Part shown: positions 8,822-16,730 of the stretch, piece after piece
Layout: the number at the start of each line of letters is the position of its first letter
Numbering within the stretch: the first letter of the stretch is position 1
NCBI GenBank assembly: GCA_947629795.1
Contig: CANRFC010000011.1
Location: 1 to 64,000, forward strand
From: an uncultured Oscillospiraceae bacterium
GTDB taxonomy: Bacteria > Bacillota > Clostridia > Oscillospirales > Oscillospiraceae
Length of the DNA stretch: 64,000 nucleotides
Direction of reading: 5' to 3'
Translations under genes and position numbers: made by a program
The notes under the pieces: model-generated
The model's database searches: none
The model's input: the letters and a program-made list of their open reading frames with translations, nothing else
Told to the model about the DNA's origin: nothing

Positions 8822-9661
8822 ATGAAGAAAGAGACGAGGACGGTGGTCTACGATGAGGAGCTGCGGCTGGAGGCCTACCGGCTCACGGGGTTCGCGCGGC
8901 CCTTTCCCAACCATTTCCACGAGCACTATGTACTGGGCCTGGTGGAGGAGGGGGAGCGCCGGCTGTCCTGCAGGAACCGGGAGTACACCGTGGGGCGGGG
9001 ATGTGTCCTCCTGTTCCATCCGGGGGACAACCACGCCTGCGCCCAGAGCGACGGCGGGAGCCTGGACTACCGGGGGTTCAACATCTCCAGGGAGGTCATG
9101 CTGGAGCTGGCGGAGGAGGTGACGGGACGGCGGGAACTGCCGGGCTTTTCCGAAAACGTCCTGCGGGAGGAGGAGATCGCCTGCTGCCTGCGTGCCCTTC
9201 ATGAGATGGTGATGGGCGGGGTCTCCGGCCTGGAGAAGGAGGAGACCCTGCTGCTGCTCATCTCCGGGCTGATACGCTGCTGCGGGCAGCCCTTTGCGCG
9301 CTGCGTGCCCCGGTGTCCCCAGGAGGTGGAGCGGGCCTGTGAATTTATCCGGGCGCACTACCGGGAGCGGATCTATCTGGACCAGATCTGCCGCCACGCC
9401 GGGCTGAGCAGGTCTGCGCTGCTCCGGGCCTTTACCGGCGCCAAGGGCATCACGCCCTACCGCTACCTGGAGACCATCCGCATCAACGAGGCCAAGGCTC
9501 TGCTGGGCCGGGGGGTGCAGCCCGTGGAGGCGGCCATGCGCACGGGCTTTTCCGACCAGAGCCATTTCACCAACTACTTCAGCAGCTTTATCGGCCTGGC
9601 CCCCGGCGCCTATCGGGATATCTTCTTTGCCAGGGAGGGGGAGGAACAGGATGGGAAATAA
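8822..9661 (+). CDS. AraC-family transcriptional regulator
   Basis: 279 aa. The N-terminal cupin-like effector domain contains FPNHFHEHYVLGLVEEGERR and FHPGDNHAC. The C-terminal half carries two HTH motifs of the AraC type (YLDQICRHAGLSRSALLRAF and VEAAMRTGFSDQSHFTNYF). ATG 8822 follows GGGAGGGAGAGG. The EamA exporter gene starts inside its last codons, so the regulator probably controls that transporter or a shared effector. The effector is unknown. The 317 nt upstream to blaI hold the BlaI operator and otherwise only GC-rich sequence with a possible -10 (TACAAT). Confidence 0.9.
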   Translation: MKKETRTVVYDEELRLEAYRLTGFARPFPNHFHEHYVLGLVEEGERRLSCRNREYTVGRGCVLLFHPGDNHACAQSDGGSLDYRGFNISREVMLELAEEVTGRRELPGFSENVLREEEIACCLRALHEMVMGGVSGLEKEETLLLLISGLIRCCGQPFARCVPRCPQEVERACEFIRAHYRERIYLDQICRHAGLSRSALLRAFTGAKGITPYRYLETIRINEAKALLGRGVQPVEAAMRTGFSDQSHFTNYFSSFIGLAPGAYRDIFFAREGEEQDGK

Positions 9662-10559
9662 GAAAATGGCCGGACATCTGGCGGCGCTGCTGACCATCAC
9701 CATCTGGGGCACCACCTTTATCTCCACCAAGGTGCTGCTGACGCGCTTCCGGCCCATAGAGATCCTGCTGGTCCGCTTTGCGGTGGGTTATCTGGCTCTG
9801 CTGGCGGCGTGCCCCAGGAGGCTGAGGACCGGGGACCGCCGGCAGGAGCTGACCCTTGCCGCGGCGGGGCTGTGCGGGGTGTGCCTGTACTATCTGCTGG
9901 AGAACATCGCCCTGACCTATACCCTGGCCTCCAATGTGGGGGTGATCATCTCGGTGGCCCCGTTCTTTACCGCACTTCTGGCCCGGCGGGGCGCAGGGGC
10001 GGAGGAGAGGCCCCGGGCGGGGTTCTGGGTGGGCTTTGCCGCGGCTATGGCCGGGATCGCCCTCATCAGCTTCAACGGCTCCGGGCTGGAGCTGGCCCCT
10101 GTGGGCGACCTGCTGGCGGTGGCCGCCGCCCTGGCCTGGGCCTGCTACTCCCTCCTGACAAAAAGGATCGGACACTTTGGGCATCCCGTCCTCCTCACCA
10201 CCCGGAGGATCTTCTTCTACGGACTTCTGTTCATGCTCCCGGCCCTGCCTGTCCTGGGGTTCCGGCCCGGCCTGTTCCGATCCATGGACACGACCTGCCT
10301 GGTCAATCTCCTGTACCTGGGCCTGGGGGCCTCCGCCCTGTGCTTTGTGACCTGGAACTTTGCGGTGAAGGAGCTGGGGGCGGTAAAGACCAGCGTGTAC
10401 ATCTATCTGGTCCCCGTGGTGACGGTGGCCACCTCGGCGCTGGTCCTGGGGGAGCGGCTGACCCCGCTGTCGGGGGTGGGGACCGGCCTGACCCTGGCGG
10501 GGCTGCTGCTGTCGGAGTACAGACCGAAAGGGAGAGGGGAACAAGGACCTTCGGAGTGA
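9651..10559 (+). CDS. EamA/DMT-family transporter
   Basis: 302-aa inner-membrane protein with about ten hydrophobic segments arranged as two EamA repeats. ITIWGTTFISTKVLL opens the first, and VGDLLAVAAALAWACYSLLTKR opens the second. Drug/metabolite exporters of this kind move amino acids, nucleotides or drugs out of the cell. ATG 9651 (GGGGAGGAACAGG upstream) overlaps the araC-like gene by 11 nt, indicating co-translation. Substrate is not predictable. Confidence 0.9.
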   Translation: MGNKKMAGHLAALLTITIWGTTFISTKVLLTRFRPIEILLVRFAVGYLALLAACPRRLRTGDRRQELTLAAAGLCGVCLYYLLENIALTYTLASNVGVIISVAPFFTALLARRGAGAEERPRAGFWVGFAAAMAGIALISFNGSGLELAPVGDLLAVAAALAWACYSLLTKRIGHFGHPVLLTTRRIFFYGLLFMLPALPVLGFRPGLFRSMDTTCLVNLLYLGLGASALCFVTWNFAVKELGAVKTSVYIYLVPVVTVATSALVLGERLTPLSGVGTGLTLAGLLLSEYRPKGRGEQGPSE

Positions 10560-10572
10560 GAAATGCGTCCTG

Positions 10573-10964
10573 GTGATGGACGAGGCTCTGCCGGCGGGGG
10601 TGCTGGCCAACACGGCGGCCATTCTGGGCATCACCCTGGGAAAAAGGCTGCCGGAGACAGTAGGGGCCGACGTGACCGACAGAACGGGCGGCACCCACCT
10701 GGGCATCATTGAATTTCCCGTGCCCGTCCTGCGGGGGGATGCCGGGAGCATCAAGGCCCTCCGGGAGAAGCTCCGGGGGCCGGACTACGCCGACCTGACG
10801 GTGGTGGATTTTCCGACCTGGCCCAGGGGTGCAGGACCTATGAGGAGTTCATGGAGAAGATGAGGGAGACGCCCGAGGAAGAGCTGACCTATCTGGGCCT
10901 GGCCATCTGCGGGGCGAAGAAGAAGGTCAACAGGCTGACGGGAAGCATGCCCCTGCTGCGGTAG
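10573..10964 (+). pseudogene. DUF2000-family gene interrupted by a frameshift
   Basis: The first frame encodes MDEALPAGVLANTAAILG through DYADLTVVDF, typical of DUF2000. At about 10808-10812 the frame is lost. The family sequence resumes one frame over as SDLAQGCRTYEEFMEKM and ends GAKKKVNRLTGSMPLLR at 10964. Restoring one T in the run GATTTTCC would rejoin both halves (about 130 aa). Family-like codons (KCVLV) lie upstream of the ATG without a start, so the 5' end may also be altered. It sits 13 nt after the EamA stop, in the same apparent operon. It is either a true mutation or a homopolymer sequencing error. Confidence 0.85.
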
Positions 10965-11013
10965 AGCTGCTTGCGGGAGCCATGTCCCAAAGCGCGGCAG
11001 ATCCCACAAGAAA

Positions 11014-11043
11014 GGCGGGCCCCTTCTTCGGAAGGGGCCCGCC
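11014..11043 (-). terminator. Intrinsic terminator of uraA
   Basis: 13-bp GC stem (GGCGGGCCCCTTC) with a 4-nt loop that reads TTCG on the plus strand and CGAA on the minus strand. On the minus strand it is followed by TTTCTT, 22 nt after the uraA stop. Confidence 0.8.
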
Positions 11044-11065
11044 GCGCGTGCAGGGGAAGCTGGGA

Positions 11066-12442
11066 TCAATACCTGCCCAGATTGCCGGAATTGTGGCCGT
11101 CGTCGCTGCCGAAGACGTAGTCGTTGCCGGGGAGGACGGCGTTGAGGGCGATGCCGGCGATGGCGGCGATGGCCAGGCCGGTGAGGGTTACGCTGGCGCC
11201 GCCCACCTGGAAGGTGAGCCCGCCGGAGAAGCCCAGGCCGCACACCAGGATGACGGCGGCGATGATCAGGTTCCGGGAGTTGGTGAAGTCCACCTTGTTC
11301 TCCACCACGTTGCGCACGCCGATGGCCGAGATCATGCCGTAGAGGATGAAGCTCACGCCGCCGATGATGGCCGAGGGCAGCGCGCCGATGACGGCGGCGA
11401 ACTTGGGGGAGAAGGAGAGGACCAGGGCGTAGGCGGCGGCCAGGCGGATGACCCGGGGGTCGTAGACCTTGGAGAGGACCAGCACGCCGGTGTTCTCGCC
11501 GTAGGTGGTGTTGGCCGGGCCGCCGAAGAGGCCGGCCATGGCGGTGGCGATGCCGTCGCCGATGAGGGTGCGGTGGAGGCCGGGATCCTCGATGAAGTTG
11601 GAGCCCACAGTGGCCGAGATGGCGGACATGTCGCCGATGTGCTCCATCATGGAGGCGATGGCGATGGGGGCCATCACCAGGATGGCGGAGAGGTCAAACT
11701 TGGCCACGGAGCCGGAGAAGTTGGTGGCGAAGGGGGGCAGGCCCAGCCAGGCGGCCTCCTTCACGCTGGAGAAGTCCACCTGGTTGGTGAGCACGGCCAC
11801 GATGTAGGCCCCCACCACGCCCAGGAGGATGGGGATGATCTTCACCATGCCCCTGCCCCAGATGTTGCACACGATGATGATGCCCATGGCGATGAGGGCC
11901 AGCCACCAGCAGGTGGAGGCGTTGCTCACGGCGGAGGGGGCCAGGTTCAGGCCGATGCAGATGATGATGGGCCCGGTGACCACCGGGGGCAGGAAGCGCA
12001 TGACCTTGTGGACCCCCACGGCCTTGACGATGAGGGCCAGCACCAGGTAGAGAAGGCCGGCCACCACGATGCCGCCGCAGGCGTATTGCAGCTTTTCGCC
12101 CTGGGACATGGTGGCGTAGATCCCCTCGTTCATGGCGCCCATGGCGGCGAAGCCGCCCAGGAAGGCGAAGGAGGAGCCCAGGAAGGCGGGGACCTTCAGC
12201 TTGGTGCACAGGTGGAAGAAGAGAGTGCCCAGACCGGCGAAGAAGAGAGTGGTCTGGATGGACAGGGGCATGCCGATGGACTCGCCGGCGGCGCTCTGCT
12301 GGCTGTTGACCAGGATGGGCACCAGGATGGTGGCCCCGAACATGGCGAACATGTGCTGGAGCCCCAGGATGAGCATCTTGGGCACGCCCAGCGTCCGGGC
12401 GTCCCGGATGGGCTCCTGGTTCAGGTCTCGCTTGTCGTTCAT
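11066..12442 (-). CDS. uraA: Uracil permease (NCS2 family)
   Basis: 458-aa nucleobase:cation symporter with about 12-14 membrane spans. The signature NTTYGENTGVL matches uracil permeases (xanthine permeases have a different segment here). LGLQHMFAMFGATILVP and VPAFLGSSFAFLGGF are also family-typical. It imports uracil for salvage. ATG 12442 follows AGGAG, and the 49-nt longer track ORF covers leader sequence. It has its own promoter and a ~190-nt leader with a small ORF and an intrinsic terminator (separate entries), which predicts control by transcription attenuation. Confidence 0.93.
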   Translation of the reverse strand: MNDKRDLNQEPIRDARTLGVPKMLILGLQHMFAMFGATILVPILVNSQQSAAGESIGMPLSIQTTLFFAGLGTLFFHLCTKLKVPAFLGSSFAFLGGFAAMGAMNEGIYATMSQGEKLQYACGGIVVAGLLYLVLALIVKAVGVHKVMRFLPPVVTGPIIICIGLNLAPSAVSNASTCWWLALIAMGIIIVCNIWGRGMVKIIPILLGVVGAYIVAVLTNQVDFSSVKEAAWLGLPPFATNFSGSVAKFDLSAILVMAPIAIASMMEHIGDMSAISATVGSNFIEDPGLHRTLIGDGIATAMAGLFGGPANTTYGENTGVLVLSKVYDPRVIRLAAAYALVLSFSPKFAAVIGALPSAIIGGVSFILYGMISAIGVRNVVENKVDFTNSRNLIIAAVILVCGLGFSGGLTFQVGGASVTLTGLAIAAIAGIALNAVLPGNDYVFGSDDGHNSGNLGRY

Positions 12443-12480
12443 TTCACATTCTCCTCTCTTTTTCCGGCCCTTTTTGGGCA

Positions 12481-12506
12481 AAAAAATTACCGGCTCAAAA
12501 GCCGGT
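12481..12506 (-). terminator. Attenuator terminator in the uraA leader
   Basis: On the minus strand ACCGGCT-TTTG-AGCCGGT (7-bp stem) is followed by AATTTTTTT. It lies 39 nt before the permease start codon and downstream of the promoter, so transcripts can end before the gene. The stop codon of the leader ORF falls in its loop/stem. Confidence 0.8.
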
Positions 12507-12608
12507 AGAAAAAATGGAGACGCGGGGAAAAAGGGAAACATGGCCCCCGGGGAATCCGTCGGGAAACACGTGGGGCAAAAGCTCGCGCGCCGCCGAATCC
12601 CTGGTCAT
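12495..12608 (-). CDS. Candidate 37-aa leader peptide of uraA
   Basis: Too short for the ORF track. ATG 12608 is preceded by a strong ribosome site AAGGGGAGGGG at 5-nt spacing. The ORF runs 37 codons and ends with TGA inside the attenuator hairpin. Its 3' half is U-rich in the RNA (GTTTCCCTTTTTCCCC, then CCATTTTTTCT just before the stem). This is the arrangement of the enteric pyrBI/pyrE leader peptides. There, slow transcription at low UTP lets the ribosome reach and block the terminator. Function is inferred; the peptide itself has no recognisable domain. Confidence 0.6.
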   Translation of the reverse strand: MTRDSAARELLPHVFPDGFPGGHVSLFPRVSIFSTGF

Positions 12609-12639
12609 GGCTACCCCTCCCCTTGCTTCATTGTCCCGT

Positions 12640-12668
12640 ATCATACCACACCGGATGGGGAAATGCAA
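12640..12668 (-). promoter_or_regulatory. SigA-type promoter of uraA
   Basis: Minus strand: TTGCAT (12663-12668), 17 nt, TATGAT (12640-12645). It lies just downstream of the pyk terminator and about 190 nt before the permease start, defining the leader. Confidence 0.75.
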
Positions 12669-12696
12669 GAGGGAAAATCAATTTTTGCAAAAGTCA

Positions 12697-12728
12697 CAAA
12701 AAACAGGGGACGCCCGGAGGCGTCCCCT
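12697..12728 (-). terminator. Intrinsic terminator of pyk
   Basis: 10-bp stem AGGGGACGCC with complement and a 4-nt loop, followed on the minus strand by GTTTTTTG; 22 nt after the pyk stop. Confidence 0.9.
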
Positions 12729-12749
12729 ATCATGTAAGTCAAAGTCCAC

Positions 12750-14183
12750 TCACACCACCTGGGCCTTGATGAGGTTGGTGGTGCCCCGCTCGTTCATGGG
12801 CACGCCGGCGGTGATGACCACGGTGTCGCCGGGGTGGATGGCCCCCTCTTTCTTGGCGGTCTGCACGCACAGGGCAAAGAGCCGGTCGGTGGAGTCCACG
12901 CTGCCGTAGAGGTAGGGCTGCACCCCCCAGGAGATGGCAAGCTGGCGGCGGCACTTCTCGTTGGTGGTCAGGGCGATGATGGGGCAGGGGGGACGGAACC
13001 GGGAGATCATCCGGGCCGAGTGCCCCGAGTAGGTGGCGGCCAGGATGGCGTTGGCGCTCAGGTCCATGGCGGTCATGCAGCAGGTGTGGCTGATGGCCTG
13101 GTCGATGGCCTGGGAGCCCACCTGGCGGTCCAGCTCGTACTGGCGGATGAACCGGTCCTTGTAGTCGATGGCCGCCTCGGCGGCGGTGACCGTCTTGACC
13201 ATGGTCTCCAGGGCCTCGATGGGGTACTTGCCCGAGGCGGTCTCGCCGGAGAGCATCACGCAGGAGGTGCCGTCAAACACGGCGTTGGCCACGTCGCTGA
13301 CCTCCGCCCGGGTGGGTCGGGGGTTGCGGATCATGGAGTCCAGCATCTGGGTGGCGGTGACCACGTTCTTGCCGGCGGCGGCCGACTTGGCGATCATGTC
13401 CTTCTGGATGATGGGCACCTCATAGGCGGGGATCTCCACCCCCAGGTCGCCCCGGGCCACCATCACGCCGTCGGAGGCCAGGAGGATCTCGTCGAAGTTG
13501 TCCACGCCCTCCCGGTTCTCGATCTTGGCGATGATGCGGATGTGCTCGCCCCCCCACTTGTGGAGCTCGGCCCGGATATCCAGCACGTCCTGGGCCTTCC
13601 GGATGAAGGAGGCAGCCACGAAGTCGAAGTCGTTTTCGGCGGCGAAGCGCAGGTCCTCCCGGTCCTTGTCGGTGAGGGCGGGGAGCTGGATCTTGGTGTC
13701 GGGGATGTTGATGGACTTGTTGTTGGACAGGGGGCCGCCGGAGAGGACGGTGCAGTGGATGTCCTGGCCCTCGATGCGCTCCACCGTCAGGCCGATGAGC
13801 CCGTCGTCGATGAGGATGCGGGTGCCCTTCTCCACCTCGTTGTGGAGGTTTTCGTAGGTGACGCTCACCTGCTTCTGGTCCCCCTCCACCTCCCGGGTGG
13901 TGAGGACGAACTCGTCCCCCTCCTTCAGGGTGATGGGGCCGTCCTTGAAGGTCTTGATGCGGATCTCGGGGCCCTTGGTGTCCAGAAGGGTGGCCACGGG
14001 GTAGTCCATCTCGTCCCGCACCCGCTTGAGCCGGGTGAGGGTGGCCAGCTGGCTCTCATGGGTGCCGTGGGAGAAATTGAAGCGGGCGCAGTTCATGCCG
14101 GTCTCGATGAGCTTGCGGAGCATCTCATCGCTGTCCACGGCGGGGCCCAGGGTACACACGATCTTGGTCCTTCTCATGTCCAT
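12750..14183 (-). CDS. pyk: Pyruvate kinase
   Basis: Glycolytic enzyme converting PEP and ADP to pyruvate and ATP. 477 aa, the standard A/B/C-domain form; it lacks the extra C-terminal PEP-utiliser-like domain of the Bacillus enzyme. Motifs: RRTKIVCTLGPA, NFSHGTHE, the catalytic-lysine region IIAKIENREGV, the loop VMVARGDLGVEIP, and CVMLSGETASGKYP. ATG 14183 follows GGAGG at 9 nt; the longer ORF start is a read-through of the leader. It appears monocistronic, with its own terminator. Confidence 0.97.
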   Translation of the reverse strand: MDMRRTKIVCTLGPAVDSDEMLRKLIETGMNCARFNFSHGTHESQLATLTRLKRVRDEMDYPVATLLDTKGPEIRIKTFKDGPITLKEGDEFVLTTREVEGDQKQVSVTYENLHNEVEKGTRILIDDGLIGLTVERIEGQDIHCTVLSGGPLSNNKSINIPDTKIQLPALTDKDREDLRFAAENDFDFVAASFIRKAQDVLDIRAELHKWGGEHIRIIAKIENREGVDNFDEILLASDGVMVARGDLGVEIPAYEVPIIQKDMIAKSAAAGKNVVTATQMLDSMIRNPRPTRAEVSDVANAVFDGTSCVMLSGETASGKYPIEALETMVKTVTAAEAAIDYKDRFIRQYELDRQVGSQAIDQAISHTCCMTAMDLSANAILAATYSGHSARMISRFRPPCPIIALTTNEKCRRQLAISWGVQPYLYGSVDSTDRLFALCVQTAKKEGAIHPGDTVVITAGVPMNERGTTNLIKAQVV

Positions 14184-14266
14184 GGTAAAAAACCTCCATA
14201 TCAAGAGAGATCGAAATTCTTCTCAGCTTACCATCCTATCATACACTCTTTTGCCCCAAATGAAAA

Positions 14267-14300
14267 GCGGCAAAACCACCAAAACGGAAGGTTTTGCCGC
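14267..14300 (-). terminator. Intrinsic terminator of the MFS gene
   Basis: 11-bp stem GCGGCAAAACC with a 12-nt loop, followed on the minus strand by TTTTCATTT. Confidence 0.7.
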
Positions 14301-14315
14301 AATATTCCATACATC

Positions 14316-15515
14316 TTACGTCTTCTTCCAAAGGGCCGGAAAGCCCACCGCAGCCGCGGCGGCGCCGCACAGGGCGCAGGCGGCCAGCATCCAGGACGCT
14401 CCGGCGCCGGCGGCCTGCCCCAGGTCCAGCATCTGCCCGGCCAGCAGGCTCCCCAGCACGCCCCCCAGACCGTTGGAGGCCACCATCATCAACGTCTGGC
14501 CTTTCACCTGGTCCTCAGGAGGTACCGAGTCGCTGACGTAGTACACCGACGCCGGGGTGAACACCCCGTAGCCCAGCATCTGCACCGGCTGGAACAGGAG
14601 GATGATCCCCACGGTGGGCGCCAGAAGGAGCAGGACCTCCTTGACCAGCATGAACACCAGGCTCAGCAGGAGCAGCCGGGCGCTGGAGTGCCCCCGGCCG
14701 CGCAGGGCGGCGAAGAGGAGGGAGCCGGGGAGCTCGAAGGCGGCCATGAGGAAGAGGGCCACGCCCAGCTGCCGCTCTCCGCCCCCTTTGGCCTGGAGGA
14801 TGCTGATGAGGAAGTTGGACAGGGGGAGCACGGCGGTGAGGGCCAGAGCGATGGCTGCCAGAGCCAGGGCGAACCGGGGGTTCCGCCGGAGGATCTCCGG
14901 GGTGGAGTGGGGCTGCTCTCCCCCCTTGTCCCGCCGGGCAAGCTCAGGCGGAAAGGTGGGAAAGGACCGGACCAGCAGCATCTCCAGGACCATGAGCACG
15001 GCGTGGGAGCGCAGGACGAACTCCACGCCGAAGCGCTCCACCCCCAGGCCCAGCAGCACACAGGTCACGGCGTAGGACAGGGAGCCGATGCCCCGGCCCA
15101 GGCTGTACCGGATGGGGGCCCCGGCGGTGATGAACTGCATGGCCATGGCGTCCACCAGGGGATAGGAGGAGATCTCAAAGCCCCCCAGGATGAGGAAGAC
15201 TGCCGCCGTGGCGGCAAAGCCCATGTCCGGACAGGCCGTGAGGAGCAGGCTGGTCACAAGGGAGAGGAGCAGGGAGAGATCGACGATGTGCTTCAAGGGG
15301 ACCTGGGGGTGCCGGTCGGCCCAGCCCCCCAGCAGGGGCTGGCACAGCATGCCCGCCAGGCACCGCAGGGCGCCGATGACCCCCACCTGGCCGCTGGTGA
15401 ACCCCCGGTGGAGGAGCAGGGCGGCCTGAAAGCCGCAGATGGCGGCGAACATAGCCCAAAACCCCGCCTGGAGGGCGATGTAGTGGGCGTTGAGACGCTT
15501 GACGTCGGGGATCAT
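14316..15515 (-). CDS. MFS transporter
   Basis: 399 aa with about 12 hydrophobic segments. The inter-helix 2/3 loop motif LGGWADRHPQVPLKHIV and a second-half LLFAALRGRGHSSARLLLL fit the major facilitator superfamily, close to the MFS_1-like/nucleoside-symporter group. ATG 15515 follows GGGAGGC; the upstream extension of the ORF is rich in charged residues and not membrane-like. It lies 53 nt after the acyltransferase gene in the same direction, so the two may be co-transcribed. Substrate unknown. Confidence 0.8.
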   Translation of the reverse strand: MIPDVKRLNAHYIALQAGFWAMFAAICGFQAALLLHRGFTSGQVGVIGALRCLAGMLCQPLLGGWADRHPQVPLKHIVDLSLLLSLVTSLLLTACPDMGFAATAAVFLILGGFEISSYPLVDAMAMQFITAGAPIRYSLGRGIGSLSYAVTCVLLGLGVERFGVEFVLRSHAVLMVLEMLLVRSFPTFPPELARRDKGGEQPHSTPEILRRNPRFALALAAIALALTAVLPLSNFLISILQAKGGGERQLGVALFLMAAFELPGSLLFAALRGRGHSSARLLLLSLVFMLVKEVLLLLAPTVGIILLFQPVQMLGYGVFTPASVYYVSDSVPPEDQVKGQTLMMVASNGLGGVLGSLLAGQMLDLGQAAGAGASWMLAACALCGAAAAAVGFPALWKKT

Positions 15516-15568
15516 AGGGAAAGCCTCCCGGGACTTTTTTCCCGCCTTCCGGCGGGATGGAGCAGAGG

Positions 15569-16645
15569 TCAGATCAGCCAGCGGCCCAGGAAGGGGATGT
15601 GGTAGATCAGCCACACCAGGGCAAAGGAGAGCAGGAAGACCGCCGCCGTGAGCAGCGGCACCGAGAGGGCCGGGTGGAAGGTCAGGGTGGTGATGCCCAG
15701 GTGGGCGAAGAGCTGGATAAACAGGTCGTGGACCAGGTAGATGCCGAAGGAGAGCCTGGCCACTCCGGCCAGGCGCTGGCGGCGGGAGCGCTCGTCACTG
15801 ACCCCCAGGACATAGCGGAACAGCACCACCACCGCCACCGAGAAGAACACGATGTTGGGGGAGAGGTGGTCGTACAGGTCCCCCACCAGGGCCCCCGCCC
15901 GGAGGGAGAGGACGCGGGTGCCCCACACGGTGACCACGGCGCCCAGGACCCCCAGGACGTAGACGATGGCCTCGGTCAGGCGGGAGATGGTGTATTCCCT
16001 CAGGTAGTACCCCGCCACGTAGTAGCCCACATAGCCCAGGACCAGGTGGACATTGAACTGGTAGTACCAGGTCCGGAGCACGGCGGTGGCATTGGGCCAG
16101 ATCCGGAAGGCGAAGGGGAGCAGGGAGACCCAGAGGAAGGTAAAGGCGAAGAAATAGTGGAAGTCGGCCTTGGAGGCCCCCCGGCAGAAGGCCCGGAGGA
16201 TGGGGGTGACGAGGTAGAGCCCCAGAATGACGTAGAGGAACCACAGATGGTAGTGGGAGGAGCCCTGCAGCACGCCCAAAACGGCGTTCCAGAAGCCCCG
16301 GAGAGTCACCGAGGCGAGCCCCTGGGCGGCGGCGTAATCCACCATGGCGTACACCGCGCCCCAGAACAGCAGGGCCAGGAAGATCCGCAGACAGTTGTGG
16401 AAGAAGAGCTTGGGCAGGGAGCGGCCGGCCTTGGGGTCCAGCAAAAACATCCCGGAGAGCATGACAAACACGGGCACACACCAGCGCACCAGGCCGCTGT
16501 ACAGGTTGAACACGGCCCAGGAGGTGGAGGTGACCGCCACGTCCGCCATGTGACTTCCGTTGACGTGGAGCACGATGACCGCCAGAGTGGCGAAGACCCG
16601 CAGCAGGTCGGCAAAGACCACCCGCCCATCCAGCTTTTGCGCCAT
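15569..16645 (-). CDS. Membrane acyltransferase, family 3
   Basis: 358-aa membrane protein with about ten spans. The N-terminal FADLLRVFATLAVIVLHVNG carries the His of the acyltransferase-3 family, and SSHYHLWFLYVILGLYLVTPIL is the second conserved segment. Such enzymes O-acetylate peptidoglycan, exopolysaccharide or glycans at the membrane. There is no C-terminal SGNH esterase domain, so it is the short form. AAAGGAGGGG precedes ATG 16645. The acceptor cannot be deduced. Confidence 0.88.
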   Translation of the reverse strand: MAQKLDGRVVFADLLRVFATLAVIVLHVNGSHMADVAVTSTSWAVFNLYSGLVRWCVPVFVMLSGMFLLDPKAGRSLPKLFFHNCLRIFLALLFWGAVYAMVDYAAAQGLASVTLRGFWNAVLGVLQGSSHYHLWFLYVILGLYLVTPILRAFCRGASKADFHYFFAFTFLWVSLLPFAFRIWPNATAVLRTWYYQFNVHLVLGYVGYYVAGYYLREYTISRLTEAIVYVLGVLGAVVTVWGTRVLSLRAGALVGDLYDHLSPNIVFFSVAVVVLFRYVLGVSDERSRRQRLAGVARLSFGIYLVHDLFIQLFAHLGITTLTFHPALSVPLLTAAVFLLSFALVWLIYHIPFLGRWLI

Positions 16646-16730
16646 GATACCCCTCCTTTCGCAAAACGCGGAGCTATTTTATCATAAAGGGAGAAAAGTG
16701 GCAAGGAGAACCTGCCCGATCTCCGGGTCC

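Noticed and set aside
12443-12640. Purine riboswitch or PyrR site in the uraA leader
   Set aside because: No purine-riboswitch loops and no PyrR anti-antiterminator consensus seen; the permease signature is of the uracil type.
12834-15605. 923-aa plus-strand ORF across pyk and the MFS gene
   Set aside because: Antisense shadow spanning two real minus-strand genes and their intergenic region; composition (Gly/His/Asp/Val) is typical of shadows.
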